The notes: generated by a model not told the origin, from the letters alone. Shown: positions 26,170 through 36,876, counted from the first letter of the stretch. The stretch: 64,000 bases of DNA from Allodiplogaster sudhausi (GCA_945643635.1 CALZFC010000004.1:1117001-1181000); one strand, 5' to 3'. Made by a program: numbers and translations.

Positions 26170-28413
26170 CAGGTCTTGAAACAGAACAAATGCTGAAAAA
26201 AGCTGACCATGCCTGACCTAAGCAAGCCCGTGCCCTCTTCCGATGGTCTGGCGGCCAATTCTCCGTAAAATCGGTTGAAAATCGTTCGCATCTTTTGTAT
26301 TCTGCAACATAAACGCCTCCTCTTCAATCAACAACAAGAATCAAGGCCAACACGTATGCGAAACATATCAACGAACTTGTTACATGGACCGATATCTCGG
26401 TTGTTTTGGAACAAGCAGTGTCAACGACAACATAGGAACGCAGAACAAGCTATAATTCGCAATCCAAAGTTGATTTGCACCGTGAAGCAATCAACCTAAG
26501 CTCAACCAGTATGGAAGCCGGCGGAAATACGCAACTTTGGCGTGCAAACCGAAATGCAGAATTTGTCATATTTCGTGTGTGTTTTTTTGTCGTGTGTATA
26601 GTGAACTTCATGATAGTCAAAATACGGTAATTATTTTCTTAATAACTTTAATGAAAAAAGTTGTAAAATTACATTTTAAAAGTCTGTGTGCTCGATGTGC
26701 CAAAAAATGCTGATTCTGTACATATCCGGATCTTTACATTTGGTTGCTTCTGCATCGACTTATTCAATGCGGTCTGATTGGCACGCGGCGTCACGCCGCG
26801 CCCATTTCTGCCATTGTTGGTGCACATCACTGTATGTGTTTAAGAACGAGTGACGAGCATAGTAGTCTGTTAGTCTGAACTATTTATATCGGCTCCGCGT
26901 TTCTAAACCACCATTTCGTGCATTTTAACCAGAATTACCTATTTATTTTTTATGGGACTTTTTAATATTTCTTTCAGGGCCTTTCTAAATTCCTTTTGTT
27001 TCTTTAAAGGAAGAAGAAAAACAAATTTATTTATTTTTTTATTATTTTAATTTAAAAATAAATAATTTTCTCTAGGCCGACGACGATTCGTACATCATCG
27101 TGGAGAATTTGCGCAAATATCTCGCGACCCTCGATCCTTCGAAGCCATACTTTCTCGGCTTTCGCCTCAAGAAGTATCTGGTCAGCACTGCATCTCCCTT
27201 TTTATTGCTGATTGAAGGCCTTACTGATCAGAGATGGTTCCGTGCGTAAAAATTTTTCAAAAAAAAAGGAAGACGTACTCGATAGCGCTCACTCTCACTC
27301 TCTCTCTTTCTTTCTCTCACTCTCTCCCTCTTTTCTCTCTCTATCTCTCTCTTTCTCTATCTTTGTCCCAGCTTCTCTTTCTAACTTTCTCTCACTCACT
27401 CTCTCCCCTCTCAATCTCACTCTCTCACTCACTCTCCCTCACTCTCTCTCCCCCCCCTCTCTCTCACTCTCTATCTCTCTAGCCCCACGGCTACAACGGC
27501 GGCGGTGCCGGCTACGTGCTGTCGCGCGCCGCACTTCACGCCTTCGCGACTCGCGCCTTCCCGAACGAAGCGGCGTGCCCGGACGATCGATTCGAGGATG
27601 TCGGAATTGCACGGTTAGAACGAGGGCGCGAGAGAGGGGGGCGCGAGAGGTAGCGAAGGGGTGGCGAATGACTGGATCTTTAGCTTTTTGATGATTCTTT
27701 TTTTTACGACAAACCAAACCATCGGCATAGTGCGCGCAGCGTTGTTGACTGTTTGTGGTATGTCGTAACAAACAGGGATCAATAGCAAAATTGTCTTACA
27801 TTAATATGTCTGTGTATGAATAAATAAATTTCTTTAACAAAAAAATCAAAAATATAATCAAAAATATCAATAATCTTTGTTCTACCAGCTGCCTCGCATC
27901 TCTCGGCATCTTTCCTCATCGAACAGTCAACGAGCGTGGTCAGCAGCGCTTCAACACGCACACGCCCGACGAAGTCTTCCAAGGCTTCGACGGCGCCGAC
28001 GAGTGGATCGTCGATGCGGAAGTCAAGGTTAAATTATGGGCAGATCAAAAGGAGCAATAAACACGGCAAGTATCGGGTGCGCGTTGCGCATTCTAATGGT
28101 ACGATATGATGCAAAGTCGTTAAAAAAATTTTGAAAAGAGGATTATTCAAATTCGCCACAAAGTTTTTTAAGGCCAATGCTATTCATACTGTAACCTATT
28201 GGCTGAAGAAATTTTAAAAGGAAAATTTCTTGTGTAGTAAATAGGAAAAGTTATATTAATCTTTTCATTTCCCTCAATTTCCAGGGTATGGACGGAATTC
28301 CTGACGATCTCATCAGCTTTCACCACCTGCCACCGAATCAGATTCGTCTGTTCGACGTCTTACTCTACCGCGTCAAAGTGCACAACAGTAGTACTACTGT
28401 AGCACCGAAATGA
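14729..28413 (+). CDS. C1GALT1-like: Core-1 beta-1,3-galactosyltransferase (glycoprotein-N-acetylgalactosamine 3-beta-galactosyltransferase)
   Basis: Transfers galactose from UDP-Gal to GalNAc-O-Ser/Thr to build core 1 O-glycans in the Golgi (family knowledge). Nine exons join in frame to 401 residues: 14729-14857, 15630-15847, 16353-16470, 16628-16699, 22419-22583, 27076-27180, 27483-27613, 27889-28027 and 28285-28413. The sequence shows a type II architecture with a cytosolic N-terminus and one hydrophobic segment at about residues 85-106. It also has the VNETWLRRC block (159-167), the DFDWYLKADDDSY segment with the metal/UDP-binding DDD at 236-238, GGGAGYVLS (275-283) and an EDVGIARCL block. 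The length is usual for the family. The ATG at 14729 is the first usable one. Upstream similarity to copy 2 suggests the exon once extended further 5', and a one-base T-run difference near 14,664-14,669 breaks that frame. Introns 4 and 5 carry large transposons. A polyadenylation-like aataaa lies at 28,447. Confidence 0.93.
17311..19962 (+). CDS. SANT/Myb-like DNA-binding accessory protein of the Harbinger element, with 16-residue tandem repeats
   Basis: Eleven exons splice in frame into 487 residues: 17311-17561, 17617-17788, 17905-17982, 18195-18251, 18351-18452, 18560-18640, 18761-18862, 19043-19150, 19251-19331, 19425-19487 and 19594-19962. All junctions are GT-AG. The N-terminal 85 residues (start [20 protein letters not shown], with [13 protein letters not shown] and [12 protein letters not shown]) look like the zeste/NAIF1-type SANT fold. 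In Harbinger elements that protein helps the transposase reach the nucleus and bind DNA (family knowledge). The middle is basic and poorly conserved, followed by a helical, Met/Leu-rich region (residues about 285-345). The C-terminus has six 16-residue repeats of [16 protein letters not shown]. The reading frame is uninterrupted, in contrast to the transposase. The function of the acidic repeats is unknown. Confidence 0.82.
19624..19911 (+). repeat. 48-bp coding minisatellite (six units)
   Basis: Six near-identical 48-base units (gatcgggcgcgaacaagacg is a diagnostic part) in the last exon of the SANT-like gene. The units encode [16 protein letters not shown] and vary by single substitutions (gacgac/gactac; gttatc/gtaatc/gtgatc). 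A unit length divisible by three preserves the frame, which suggests selection on or recent expansion within a protein. The reverse strand is also open in this stretch but has no other support. Confidence 0.93.
20290..21676 (-). pseudogene. PIF/Harbinger DDE transposase (HARBI1-like), with an in-frame stop
   Basis: Transposase of the DDE_Tnp_4 type. Reading the minus strand, an N-terminal exon (about 21,676-21,469; [20 protein letters not shown]) precedes a middle exon 21,274-21,061. The middle exon starts [20 protein letters not shown] and continues to FARRSRFG. The last exon is 20,870-20,290. The last exon has NVIGLIDGT (first catalytic Asp), [20 protein letters not shown] (second Asp) and [15 protein letters not shown] (catalytic Glu), so the DDE triad is present. 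The middle and last exons join in phase (FG-N-VIGLIDG). A TGA at 21,146-21,148 interrupts the middle exon in an otherwise continuous frame. A convincing donor for the first exon was not found, and the intron there contains a long (CT)n tract. The transposase is therefore probably inactive unless the stop is read through or is an assembly error. Confidence 0.88.
21298..21432 (+). repeat. (CT)n microsatellite inside the Harbinger transposase intron
   Basis: Two long CT runs separated by ctttctccttcctgtctctg-type sequence, lying between the first and second transposase exons. Probably a secondary expansion after insertion. Confidence 0.9.
22665..22870 (+). mobile_element. GGGCGATCAC-type MITE, decayed copy in duplication copy 1
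   Basis: Starts aggcgatcactgaaaaat and ends near gatccccctttaa, a decayed version of the inverted repeat. The same element lies at the orthologous position in copy 2 (33,187-33,380), so it predates the duplication. Confidence 0.65.
25260..25399 (+). pseudogene. RPS23: Ribosomal protein S23 (uS12) 3' exon fragment, frameshifted
   Basis: After an acceptor (tttaag) the sequence reads [20 protein letters not shown] followed by PGVRFK, which closely matches the C-terminal third of eukaryotic RPS23. A deletion of about ten bases removes the segment before [18 protein letters not shown] and shifts the frame. The final residues and the TAG at 25,397-25,399 are preserved in the other frame. The upstream acceptor suggests a copy of a genomic, intron-containing gene and not a retrotransposed cDNA. 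No convincing earlier RPS23 exons were seen. The fragment sits inside the TA-flanked element, so it was probably captured by it. Confidence 0.88.
26091..26168 (+). repeat. (GA)n microsatellite inside the TA-flanked element
   Basis: A purine dinucleotide tract with ggag and aaag interruptions. No other content. Confidence 0.9.
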
Positions 28414-28446
28414 ATAGAACGACCATGAATATGATTTAAAGCGCAA

Positions 28447-28452
28447 AATAAA
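28447..28452 (+). terminator. Probable polyadenylation signal (AATAAA)
   Basis: A canonical AATAAA 34 bases after the TGA of the galactosyltransferase gene. No experimental support is visible. The hexamer is also common by chance in AT-rich DNA. Confidence 0.45.
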
Positions 28453-29396
28453 CAAAAAAGAGCATAAATATGATTTTAAAGATCTTTTTTCTAAAGAGAT
28501 TACATTCATTTGCTACGCTAGGCAACTACTATTCGGGCTATTCTGACTAGGCTGGTAAGAAGAAACAAACAGCGAGAGAACTTCCTTTTTTTGTCCGAGA
28601 CACGGGTAGAATCGACGAAAGAAGTATACATACCGCTTTTATATGTCATTGTGTATCTCACGCGGTTGTTCAAGGCAAACGAGCTAATTAAACGAGCTAA
28701 TTAACTAAGCCATTATTTCATGCCAACATTGTTTAGCTCTAAATTGTCTGGTACAAATTGTCTATTACAAATTGTCTAGTACCAAGAATCTTTTAAACGT
28801 ATTTGTGACTACGGTGACTCGCCTTTGTACATAAATAGATAAGTGATCAATATTTGTTTACACTTTTGTGAATCATTAATCGATCCTTTCACCGTTTATC
28901 TTTTCGTTTTTGGTGTGTCATCATTTACCATCAATTCCAGGAAAAATTCATTATGAACACTTGAAATCTAGGCAAAGGATCCAAAGTGATACGCGAATGA
29001 AGTAGAAATGTGAAGAAAAGGAGAATAAAGAAGCCCGGTGAGTCATAGAAATGATACTTGTTGTGTGCCATAAGGAATCATCAGTTACAAACATGCCTAT
29101 GATGATTCCTTATATTTAACACGCTTTTGTTGCAATTTTCCTCTTGTCACTGAACGCTACGACGAAATAAATTCATATCCATCGTTTTGTGTTCCTTTTT
29201 TAGTTACTCGTTTTATATATAAAAGTTTTTTTTTTATTCACATATGGTGTTATTGAAATGTAAGCGAAAATTTAGTCGAAATAAACTTTATATGGAGATA
29301 GTAGCAAACAGCTAAATGAAACAGCCTTCTTATATGTCCAATGTGGTTTGAATTAAATCCACCGGGGAAAAAGGAGTGAGTACTTGAAAAGAGTTC

Positions 29397-29520
29397 ATAT
29401 CTTGTAATATGCGACATAATAATTGTCCATCACTTCAATGTACGCCGTGTCGTCTTCCTTCTCTCCTCTGCTCTCAGTCGCCGCGTCCAGACGGCTCTCG
29501 GAGATCGTAAGCGAGAGGCT
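29397..29520 (-). other. Possible minus-strand terminal exon, disrupted in copy 2
   Basis: On the minus strand an acceptor (tattag) is followed by LSLTISESRLDAATESRGEK, then EDDTAYIEVMDNYYVAYYKI and a stop. In copy 2 (36,551-36,700) the acidic portion is altered and the frame differs. No homologous family is recognised. On the plus strand the same block ends in a good donor-like gtaagc, so the strand is undecided. Confidence 0.3.
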
Positions 29521-29932
29521 AATACTTGTTTTTCTCAAATATATTTTTCTTAAGTTATTAAAAACGCCTTAGAATGCATAGTTGTTAACAAACATTGTGA
29601 AATAACTGTTGCAGATCATATAGATTTAATCAATGATATTGTTTGAATATGCACATGATACACAAGCATTTGATACAAATAGGCGTGTATATGTTCATTC
29701 TAAATCATTGATTTTCAATTATTAATCTAGAAGACTGTGCCCAAGCAGTAACACAATTTAGAAAATGTTTGTAGCTTAATAGACACGCGGTTTAGTAAAA
29801 CCACCATTTAATGAAAAATATATACATGATAAAAATTTTTGTTTCTAGGCATGTGTACAAATAAAAAATTTATATATATATATATACACATATTATAAAT
29901 GTAAAATGAACCTTTAAAAAAGTCTTTCGCAT

Positions 29933-29985
29933 TCACGATGTGGTCGAGAGAGACGAGGCAGATGAGCAGCTATATCAATATCGTT
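29933..29985 (+). pseudogene. Truncated copy of the first visible PiT transporter exon
   Basis: Begins after the same acceptor (aaaaaag) as the PiT exon at 37,572 and reads FRIHDVVERDEADE. It then has an internal deletion relative to the intact copy and loses similarity within about 50 bases. This is where the first duplication unit stops, so it is a duplication-edge remnant and not a functional exon. Confidence 0.8.
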
Positions 29986-30258
29986 GCAATTATTTCATAT
30001 CGTTGTTTTTTTCATAAAATGCCGTGAAAAAATTAAACAGAATGCATATACATACACATGATTTAAGTTGACTCTGTCCCTATCTCTCTCTTTCGCTCTC
30101 ACTCTCTCACTCTCTCGCTTACTGAACTCGAAATAAGAATTAAATGACCTCGTGTATTCGATCAGCATGTGGAAGTGGATGGGTATAAGGCATTGCACTC
30201 ATAGAGTGTAATATGTAACATGAAAGAAAAGAGGGATACAGCAATGGAGAGAGATTAT

Positions 30259-30283
30259 TATTATTATTATTATTATTATCTTA
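30259..30283 (+). repeat. (TTA)n microsatellite at the junction between duplication copies
   Basis: Eight trinucleotide units in the roughly 350-base stretch separating the end of copy 1 from the start of copy 2. The rest of that stretch (29,986-30,335) holds only a short CT tract and AT-rich sequence. Confidence 0.9.
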
Positions 30284-31180
30284 TTAGTCTTTATTCCTTA
30301 TTTTGCCTTAAAGTGCTAAATTTCATGTAACCCAGCCGTTTCCATCTGCTGCTTCGTCTTTGCCGGCGTTGTTTGGTGGCAATTTTGGTGCGGCGAGTTA
30401 TGCGGAGAATGCCGCTTCCATCTTCTTTGAAGGAGGCACACCTACTTGGTGAAAGGGAGAGAGAGAGAATGATAGAGAGAGAGCGAGAGAGAGCGAAAGA
30501 GAGAGAGAGAAAGAGATAGTGGAGAGAAGGATAACGTTGTCAACTTTAATTGCTCTGTCACCGTTATGACTGTGCCTTGGACAAGGCACAACGAAAGGGC
30601 AGAAATACACAATTCACTCCGCATTCTCATACGTGATACGCTCTCTCTGACCAGCACATGATAATGTGATAATGATAGGAATGCTTAGTTAGTGAGTGAA
30701 TTTAAAGAGTGATTGAAATATTTGCTTTTCTTCTTCTACATAATACGAAATATCTCACTAATGCATTTCATTTCTTTTTTAATTGGCTGTGATACCTTTA
30801 TTTGTTTTATTCTTTGTGCTCTCACAAGCAAGGAATACTAACCAATTTTTCTGAGTTCGGTCAAGAGTAACATGGCTATTCTCTGTATCTCTATCTTCTC
30901 TCTCCCCTTCTGTCGTCTATCCTTTTCTCCTAATATGTCTCCTTCTCAAAATCTTCACCAATGATAATAAGAAAACGGAAAACGGCACTTTTCACGAGTC
31001 TATTTCATTCAAATAATTTGGAGGGCTGTCGTTTCCGATACACTCGCTTTTTCGTTCTCTTTATTCCATCTCCTGCCTTCCCTTCTTCTCTCATCATTTT
31101 TCTTTCTCATATTATCTCCCTCCCCACTCTCCATCTCCTCTCTCACTCGCTTTCCACCATCTCTCACTCTATTTCCCTCT

Positions 31181-31219
<39 letters not shown>

Positions 31220-31266
31220 TTCTTCTGCTCTCTGCCCTCCCTCCTCTCCATCTCTCTCACGCTCTC

Positions 31267-31328
<62 letters not shown>

Positions 31329-31331
31329 CAG

Positions 31332-34104
31332 GACGACGAGCGTCTCCTGTGGCACCAGCGTCTCCACCCTCGCCTGCTGCCCTCCTTCGCGCGTCGCGCG
31401 CCATCCAGCCGACCCCTCCCGCGCCCCGAATCCATCCCCTCGCGCGCCCCTCGCTCGCCTCTTGCATCGCAGCCGCCGCCGCTCTCCTCATCCTCGCCAC
31501 TCTCGCCCGGCTCCACTTCTTCCATCGGCCGAACACGACGTATGACAGGTTGGAGAGAATTTTGTTTTGATTTTTTTTTTAAATATTATTATACGAGGTT
31601 AATATGCTTTTCGTAAATTTAGTTTAATTAAATGAAATAAATATAGTTTTTGTTCCAAAATTGACAACTTTCCTTAACCGGTGCTTTTTAGAGCCCGTTC
31701 GTCTAGTTAACAAAACTCATTTCACTCGACATGTTTCTTGAAACTTCTGGACTTTACAAATAAAATAAAATGCTTCTCACGATCTTGCGTATGTGTATGT
31801 TTTTTTTCTTCTTCTTCGTATATATTCTTCTTCGTGCTCTCTATCTCTTTCCCTCCTCTCTTTCTCATCTCTCTCCCTCTACACTCTTTCCTTCCGCTAA
31901 CTCCCTCACTCTCTCTCCCTCCTCGCTCTCCCTCTCTCCCTCTCTTCTCTCTCCTTTCCCTCTCTCTCCCTCCTCTCTCCCCTTCTCTCTCTCCTTTCCC
32001 TCTCTCGCTCCCTCTCCCTATCCCTCCCTACTACCTGTCTCTCTCTCTCCTCTCTCTCCTCGCTCTCTCCGCTCTCTCACTCTCTCTCTCTTTCTCTCTC
32101 CCTCTTTCTCTCTCCCTTCTCTCTCTCTCCTTCTCTCTACCCCTCTCTATCCTCTCTCTCTCTGCTCTCTCTCTCTCTTCTCTCTCCCCTCTTTCTCTCG
32201 CTCTGTCTGCAGAAGTCATGACACTGAGCTGGCCCACTTTGTGCGCGCGTCGCGTGCATTGCCGCGTCGCGGTTCCCTCTTCTGCTCTGTCATGACATCG
32301 CCCGTCTATCACGACACGCGTGAACAGCTTAAGCATTATTATTATTGTTTTTTATTTGTTTTTAATTAGAAAAGCTACAGGTTTATCAGTTCATTTAATT
32401 TTATAAAAGATAACTGAAAGAACTGTCCGATCATTTTAATACGAGCGATTTTTTTAAATCTTAACAAGAAGGAGTGTGACTTGGCATGAAAAATGGAAAA
32501 ATAATAAGAAGGAAAAAAAAATCCATCTTTTAGGCACGCGCCGTCAACGAAACTTGTCTTCGCCGCTGTGATCACGGCCAATTCTTCACGAGCGATCACT
32601 TCAGAGTAAATCATCTTATCAACTTCAATCTTTTGGCTCTTGAATACCATTTTAACCTTCCTCATCAGCGGAAATATCGGAATTCCGGATTACAAATTCC
32701 AACCCTTTTTCTCTTCCGAATTCCGAATTCCGTTATGATCATTTTTATTCCGATACATCCCTGTAGGGCATTCTAGGCAAAATGTTATGCGCCTTTGCTA
32801 CCACATTCTTTAAAAATTGTCATCTTCCACTGTAGTCACATTCAAGACAAATCCCGGCCCTACTGGAAATACACTTCATGTACTCGAGAGAAACTACTAA
32901 ATCTCTCCTAAATTCTACAAATAACCAGTACAATATTCAAGCTGCCATTTGCTGGTCCCGGCGCGAATGTCTCCTCTTCCTTCGTACCGTACTCCACGGT
33001 CTTCGCCGGCATTCCGGACAGCTATGATCATCTCTTCTTCAAGAGTCGCTTCGCTTTCTATTACATTTATGCCAAGATGCGCGTCGATTTTGACTGGTAT
33101 TTGAAGGTGAATTTTTTTTTTATTATAAATTACTACTTTTTTATAACTTTTTAAAATGTATATAAAAAGTTATAATAGTTAAAAGAGGGCGATCACTGAA
33201 TAATGATGATGAAAGATTTAAAATTGCCGCGCGGCTCTTCGCATTTTCATATCCGCGTGTGCTATTTTCACGCAGCGCATTTGAGAAATTTGTGAAATTT
33301 CATCGCTTGGATAAGAGTGGCTATTTCGGGATGACCTCGGCAATTCGAAGGTGAGATAATACTTTTTTTGTGATGGTCCCTCTTTATGAATTAGGAAAGG
33401 AACATTAGAAATCATTCCGCAACCAGGAAAATTGCGATTTGCCGTATTACTTACAAGCTTATTCTTTCTAATATTATTGAATCTATGTGTTTAAGAACGA
33501 GTGACGAGCATAGTAGTCTTTTAGACCGAAATATTTATATCGGCTCCGCGTTTCTAAACCACCATTTCGTGCATTTTAACCAGAATTACCTATTTATTTT
33601 TTATGGGACTTTTTAATATTTCTTTCAGGGCATTTCTAAATTCCTTTTTGTTCGATGATTTTTAAAGGAAGAAGAAAAACAAATTTATTTATTTTTTATT
33701 ATTTTAATTTAAAAATAAATAATTTTCTCTAGGCCGACGACGATTCGTACACCATCGTGGAGAATCTGCGCAAATATCTTGCGACCCTCGATCCTTCGAA
33801 GCCCTATTTTCTCGGCTTTCGCCTAAAGAAGTATCTGGTCAGCACTGCATCTCCCCTTTTATTGCTGATTGAAGGCCTTACTGATTAGAGATGGTTCCGT
33901 GCGTAAAAATTTTTCAAAAAAAAAGGAAGACGTACTCGATAGCGCTCACTCTCACTCTCTCTCTCACTCTCTTTTTCCCACACTCTCTCCCTCTTTTTCT
34001 CTCTCTATCCCCTGGTCTTTCTCTATCTCTATTACTGCTCATCTCTCTAACTTTCTGTCTCTCTCTCTATCCCTGCTTCTCTCCCTCTTCTCTCTCTCTC
34101 TCTC

Positions 34105-34149
<45 letters not shown>

Positions 34150-34897
34150 AGCCCCACCAGGGGGCGAGGGCTGGCGAATGACAGGGAGGTCTTTAGTTTT
34201 TTGTTGACTCATTGTTTTACGACTGACCAAACAATCGGCATAGTGCGCGCAGCGTTCCCCCTATATGTTGACTGTTTGTGGTCTGTCGTAGCAAACAGGG
34301 ATCAATAGCAAAACTTTGTTAATTTGCATAAAGATAAATATGTTTATATATTAAATCTTTAACAAGAACAAAAAAAATTATTCGAACCAAAAATATCAAT
34401 AATCTTTGTTCATCCAGCTGCCTCTCCTCTCTCGGCATCTTTCCTCATCGAACAGTCAACGAGCGTGGCCAGCAGCGCTTCAACACGCACACGCCCGACG
34501 AAGTCTTCCAAGGCTTTGACGGCGCCGATGAGTGGATCGTCGATGCGGAAGTCAAGGTTAAGGAAGGGTAGATCAAAAGGAGCCATGAACACGCCCAGTA
34601 TCGGGTGCGCATTTTAATGTTCGATATGATGCAAAGTCGTGAAAAGTTTATTGAAAAAAAGGATTATTGAAATTCACCGCAGATTTATAAGGGAAAATGC
34701 TATAACCCTTTGGCTAAAGAAATTTTCCAAGGGAAAACGCTCTATTTTTCAATGACAAAGTGTCTTAAAGAGAAAAATGTCGGATTCATCTCTTAATGTG
34801 CTCCAATTTCCAGGGAATGGACGGAATTCCTGACGACCTCATCAGCTTTCACCACCTGCCGCCGAATCAGATTCGTCTCTTCGACGTCTTACAGTAG
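31332..34897 (+). pseudogene. C1GALT1-like: Core-1 beta-1,3-galactosyltransferase paralogue, broken
   Basis: Exons matching the intact gene lie at 31332-31548, 32213-32319, 32534-32605, 32942-33106, 33733-33837, 34418-34556 and 34814-34897. Several lesions are visible. One C is lost in a C-run of the membrane-anchor exon (217 against 218 bases), shifting the frame before the TM segment. The first coding exon is missing from its place. The conserved NETW is NETC. The junction after the third exon is out of phase. The exon encoding GGGAGYVLS and the acidic block after it is deleted (junction near 34,156), and the end is cut to DVLQ plus stop, where the intact gene continues for another 15 residues. 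The DDDSY exon itself survives. A transcript could still be made, but not a full enzyme. Confidence 0.9.
33187..33380 (+). mobile_element. GGGCGATCAC-type MITE in duplication copy 2
   Basis: Starts gggcgatcactgaa and ends ttttttgtgatggtccc, an imperfect inverted repeat. Orthologous to 22,665-22,870. Non-coding. Confidence 0.7.
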
Positions 34898-35905
34898 TGG
34901 CACCGAAATGATCATGAATATGATTTATAGCGGGCTAAAAAAAGAGCATAAAAATTATTTTATAGATCTTTTTTATCTAAAGAGATTACATTAATTTGCT
35001 ACGCTAGGCAACAACTATTCGGGCTATTCTGACTAGGCTGGTAAGAAGAAACAAACAGCGAGAGAACTTCCTTTCTTTGTCCGAGACACGGGTAGAATCG
35101 ACGAAAGAAGTATACATACCGCTTTTATATGTCATTGTGTATCTCACGCGGTTGTTCAAGGCAAACGAGCTAATGAGCCATTCTCAACATTGTTTAGCTC
35201 TAAATTGTCTAGTACAAATTGTCTATTACAAATTATCTAGTGCCAAAACGTCTTTTAAACTTATTTCTGACTACGGTGACTCGCCAATGTACGTAAATAG
35301 ATAAGTGTTCAATATTTGTTTACACTTCTGTGAATCATTAATCGATCCTTTCACCGTTTATCGTTTAGTTTTTGGTGTCTCACCATTCAATATCAATTCC
35401 AAAAAAAATTCATTGTGAACTGTTGAAATCTAGGCAAAGGATCCAAAGTGAGACGGGAATGAAGAAGAAATGTGTAAAAATGCCCGGTGAGTGATAGAAA
35501 TGATAATTGTTGTGTGCTGTAATGAATCATCAATTATAAGCACGCCTATATACATACATATGTATGTACATATTTAAAGCGCTTTTGTTGCAATTTTCAT
35601 GTTGTCGCTGAACTCTACGACGAAATAAATTCATATCCATCGTTTTGTGTTCTTTTTTTGTAACTCTTTTATATATGAAAGTCTTTTTTTATTTTCAAAT
35701 GGTATTATTGAAATGTTTAGACGAACTAAACTTGCATTTATTTTTATTCTGTGATATTTTCGTAATCAGAGACTAATTTTCTTTACAAATACATTTTGAC
35801 ATTAACATAATTCTTTGTGGAAATAAATTCAAGCATATTTTTAGTATAATTGTTTGCTATGCTTGACAATAAGCAGAGCCGTTCCAAAGTTTAGTGTTTA
35901 AAGAA

Positions 35906-36391
35906 GGGCGATCACCAAAAAATTGCTATTGTATGTTCAAACGTGCAAAGGCTTCAAACGGAAGTCCATTTAATTACTCAAAAAAGTACGGTAGATGAGA
36001 TAGCTAAAGTAGCGCTGGTTTCGAAGCGAGAAGTTATTGCTCGTTTACTAATTTCATACTGTTTTGCATAATATTTTTTAGTTTATTGTAGAATATTCAC
36101 ATACAAAAGGGATAAAGCATGAAACAAACAAATGTCTTAAAATATTTGGAAATTCAATCTTCCCGCGATGGGTAAGTGGCAGCAAATCTACTGTCGAGTG
36201 CTGTAACACCACGGTTTTGCACTGACACCAATCACAAATTCATTCAAAAATTGCATTTTCAAGTATCATAAACTTGAATATGGAACTTTTTTATGCTTTT
36301 TCATTTGCCTTTTCTTTTTCCTCATGCCCGAGACTATTCGAAAATAGCTAAGATGTTTCAGAAATCGGCAATTACTTTTCGGTGATCGCCC
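35906..36391 (+). mobile_element. GGGCGATCAC-type MITE, 486 bp
   Basis: Terminal inverted repeats GGGCGATCACCAAAAAATTG at the left end and, read from the right end, GGGCGATCACCGAAAAGTAA. Adjacent bases aag-a-a and ctcctttaag extend the similarity. There is no coding capacity. It is absent from the matching region of copy 1 near 29,270-29,290, so it was inserted after the duplication or lost from copy 1. Confidence 0.85.
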
Positions 36392-36876
36392 TCCTTTAAG
36401 CAAACATCTTTCGGTGAGCTATATCAAATATGTACCTTACAATTAATTTAAAATGTACATGTACCATTATATGGAGATAATTACAATCAGGTAAATGAAG
36501 CAGCCTTCTTATATGCAATGCGGTTCGAATTATATCCACCTGGGAATAAGAGTGAGCACTTGAAGAGTGTCCACATCTTGTAATATGCGACATAATAATT
36601 GCCCATCGCTTCAATGTACGCCGATCGGGCCGGCCTTTGTATTCCTTCTCTCCTCCGCTCTCACTCGCCGCGTCCAAACGGCTCTCGGAGATCGTAAGCG
36701 AGAGGCTAATACTTGTTATTTTCACAAACACATTTTTCTCAAATTATTTACAAGGATATAGAAAGCATATTTTTAACGAATGTGGTGAAAAACTGTTGGA
36801 TATCATACAGATTAAATCACTGATATTGTTTGAATATGCACATGATACACAAACATTTGAAACAAATAGACGTGTA

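Larger units (their letters stand above)
22972..26832 (+). mobile_element. TA-flanked DNA element (3.86 kb) with about 310-bp terminal inverted repeats
   Basis: Begins CAGTGATGTGCACCAACAAT at 22,972 and ends with its reverse complement at 26,832. Inverted similarity continues for about 310 bases (22,972-23,283 against 26,523-26,832). It is flanked by TA on both sides (22,970-71 and 26,833-34). In copy 2 the matching intron reads ttgaatctatgtg (33,477-33,490) with a single TA, a precise empty site. A CAGT terminus and TA target point to the Tc1/mariner-pogo group (inference). No transposase was recognised inside. The interior holds splice-flanked exon-like pieces (23,508-23,609; 24,130-24,243) and a ribosomal protein S23 fragment, so the element is probably non-autonomous and carries captured host sequence. 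Confidence 0.85.
14150..29985 (+). repeat. Segmental duplication, copy 1
   Basis: Collinear with copy 2 (30,336 to about 37,620) through exons and introns alike: the galactosyltransferase exons, their introns, the 3' flank (the cgctaggcaac block at 28,516 and 35,000) and the first PiT exon remnant at 29,933. Copy 1 is longer mainly because of two DNA-transposon insertions. Homology ends around 29,985, inside the PiT exon remnant. At the 5' end the order of two blocks differs: here 14,150-14,530 precedes the first coding exon, whereas in copy 2 the exon-like piece (30,336-30,440) precedes the matching block. Confidence 0.88.
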
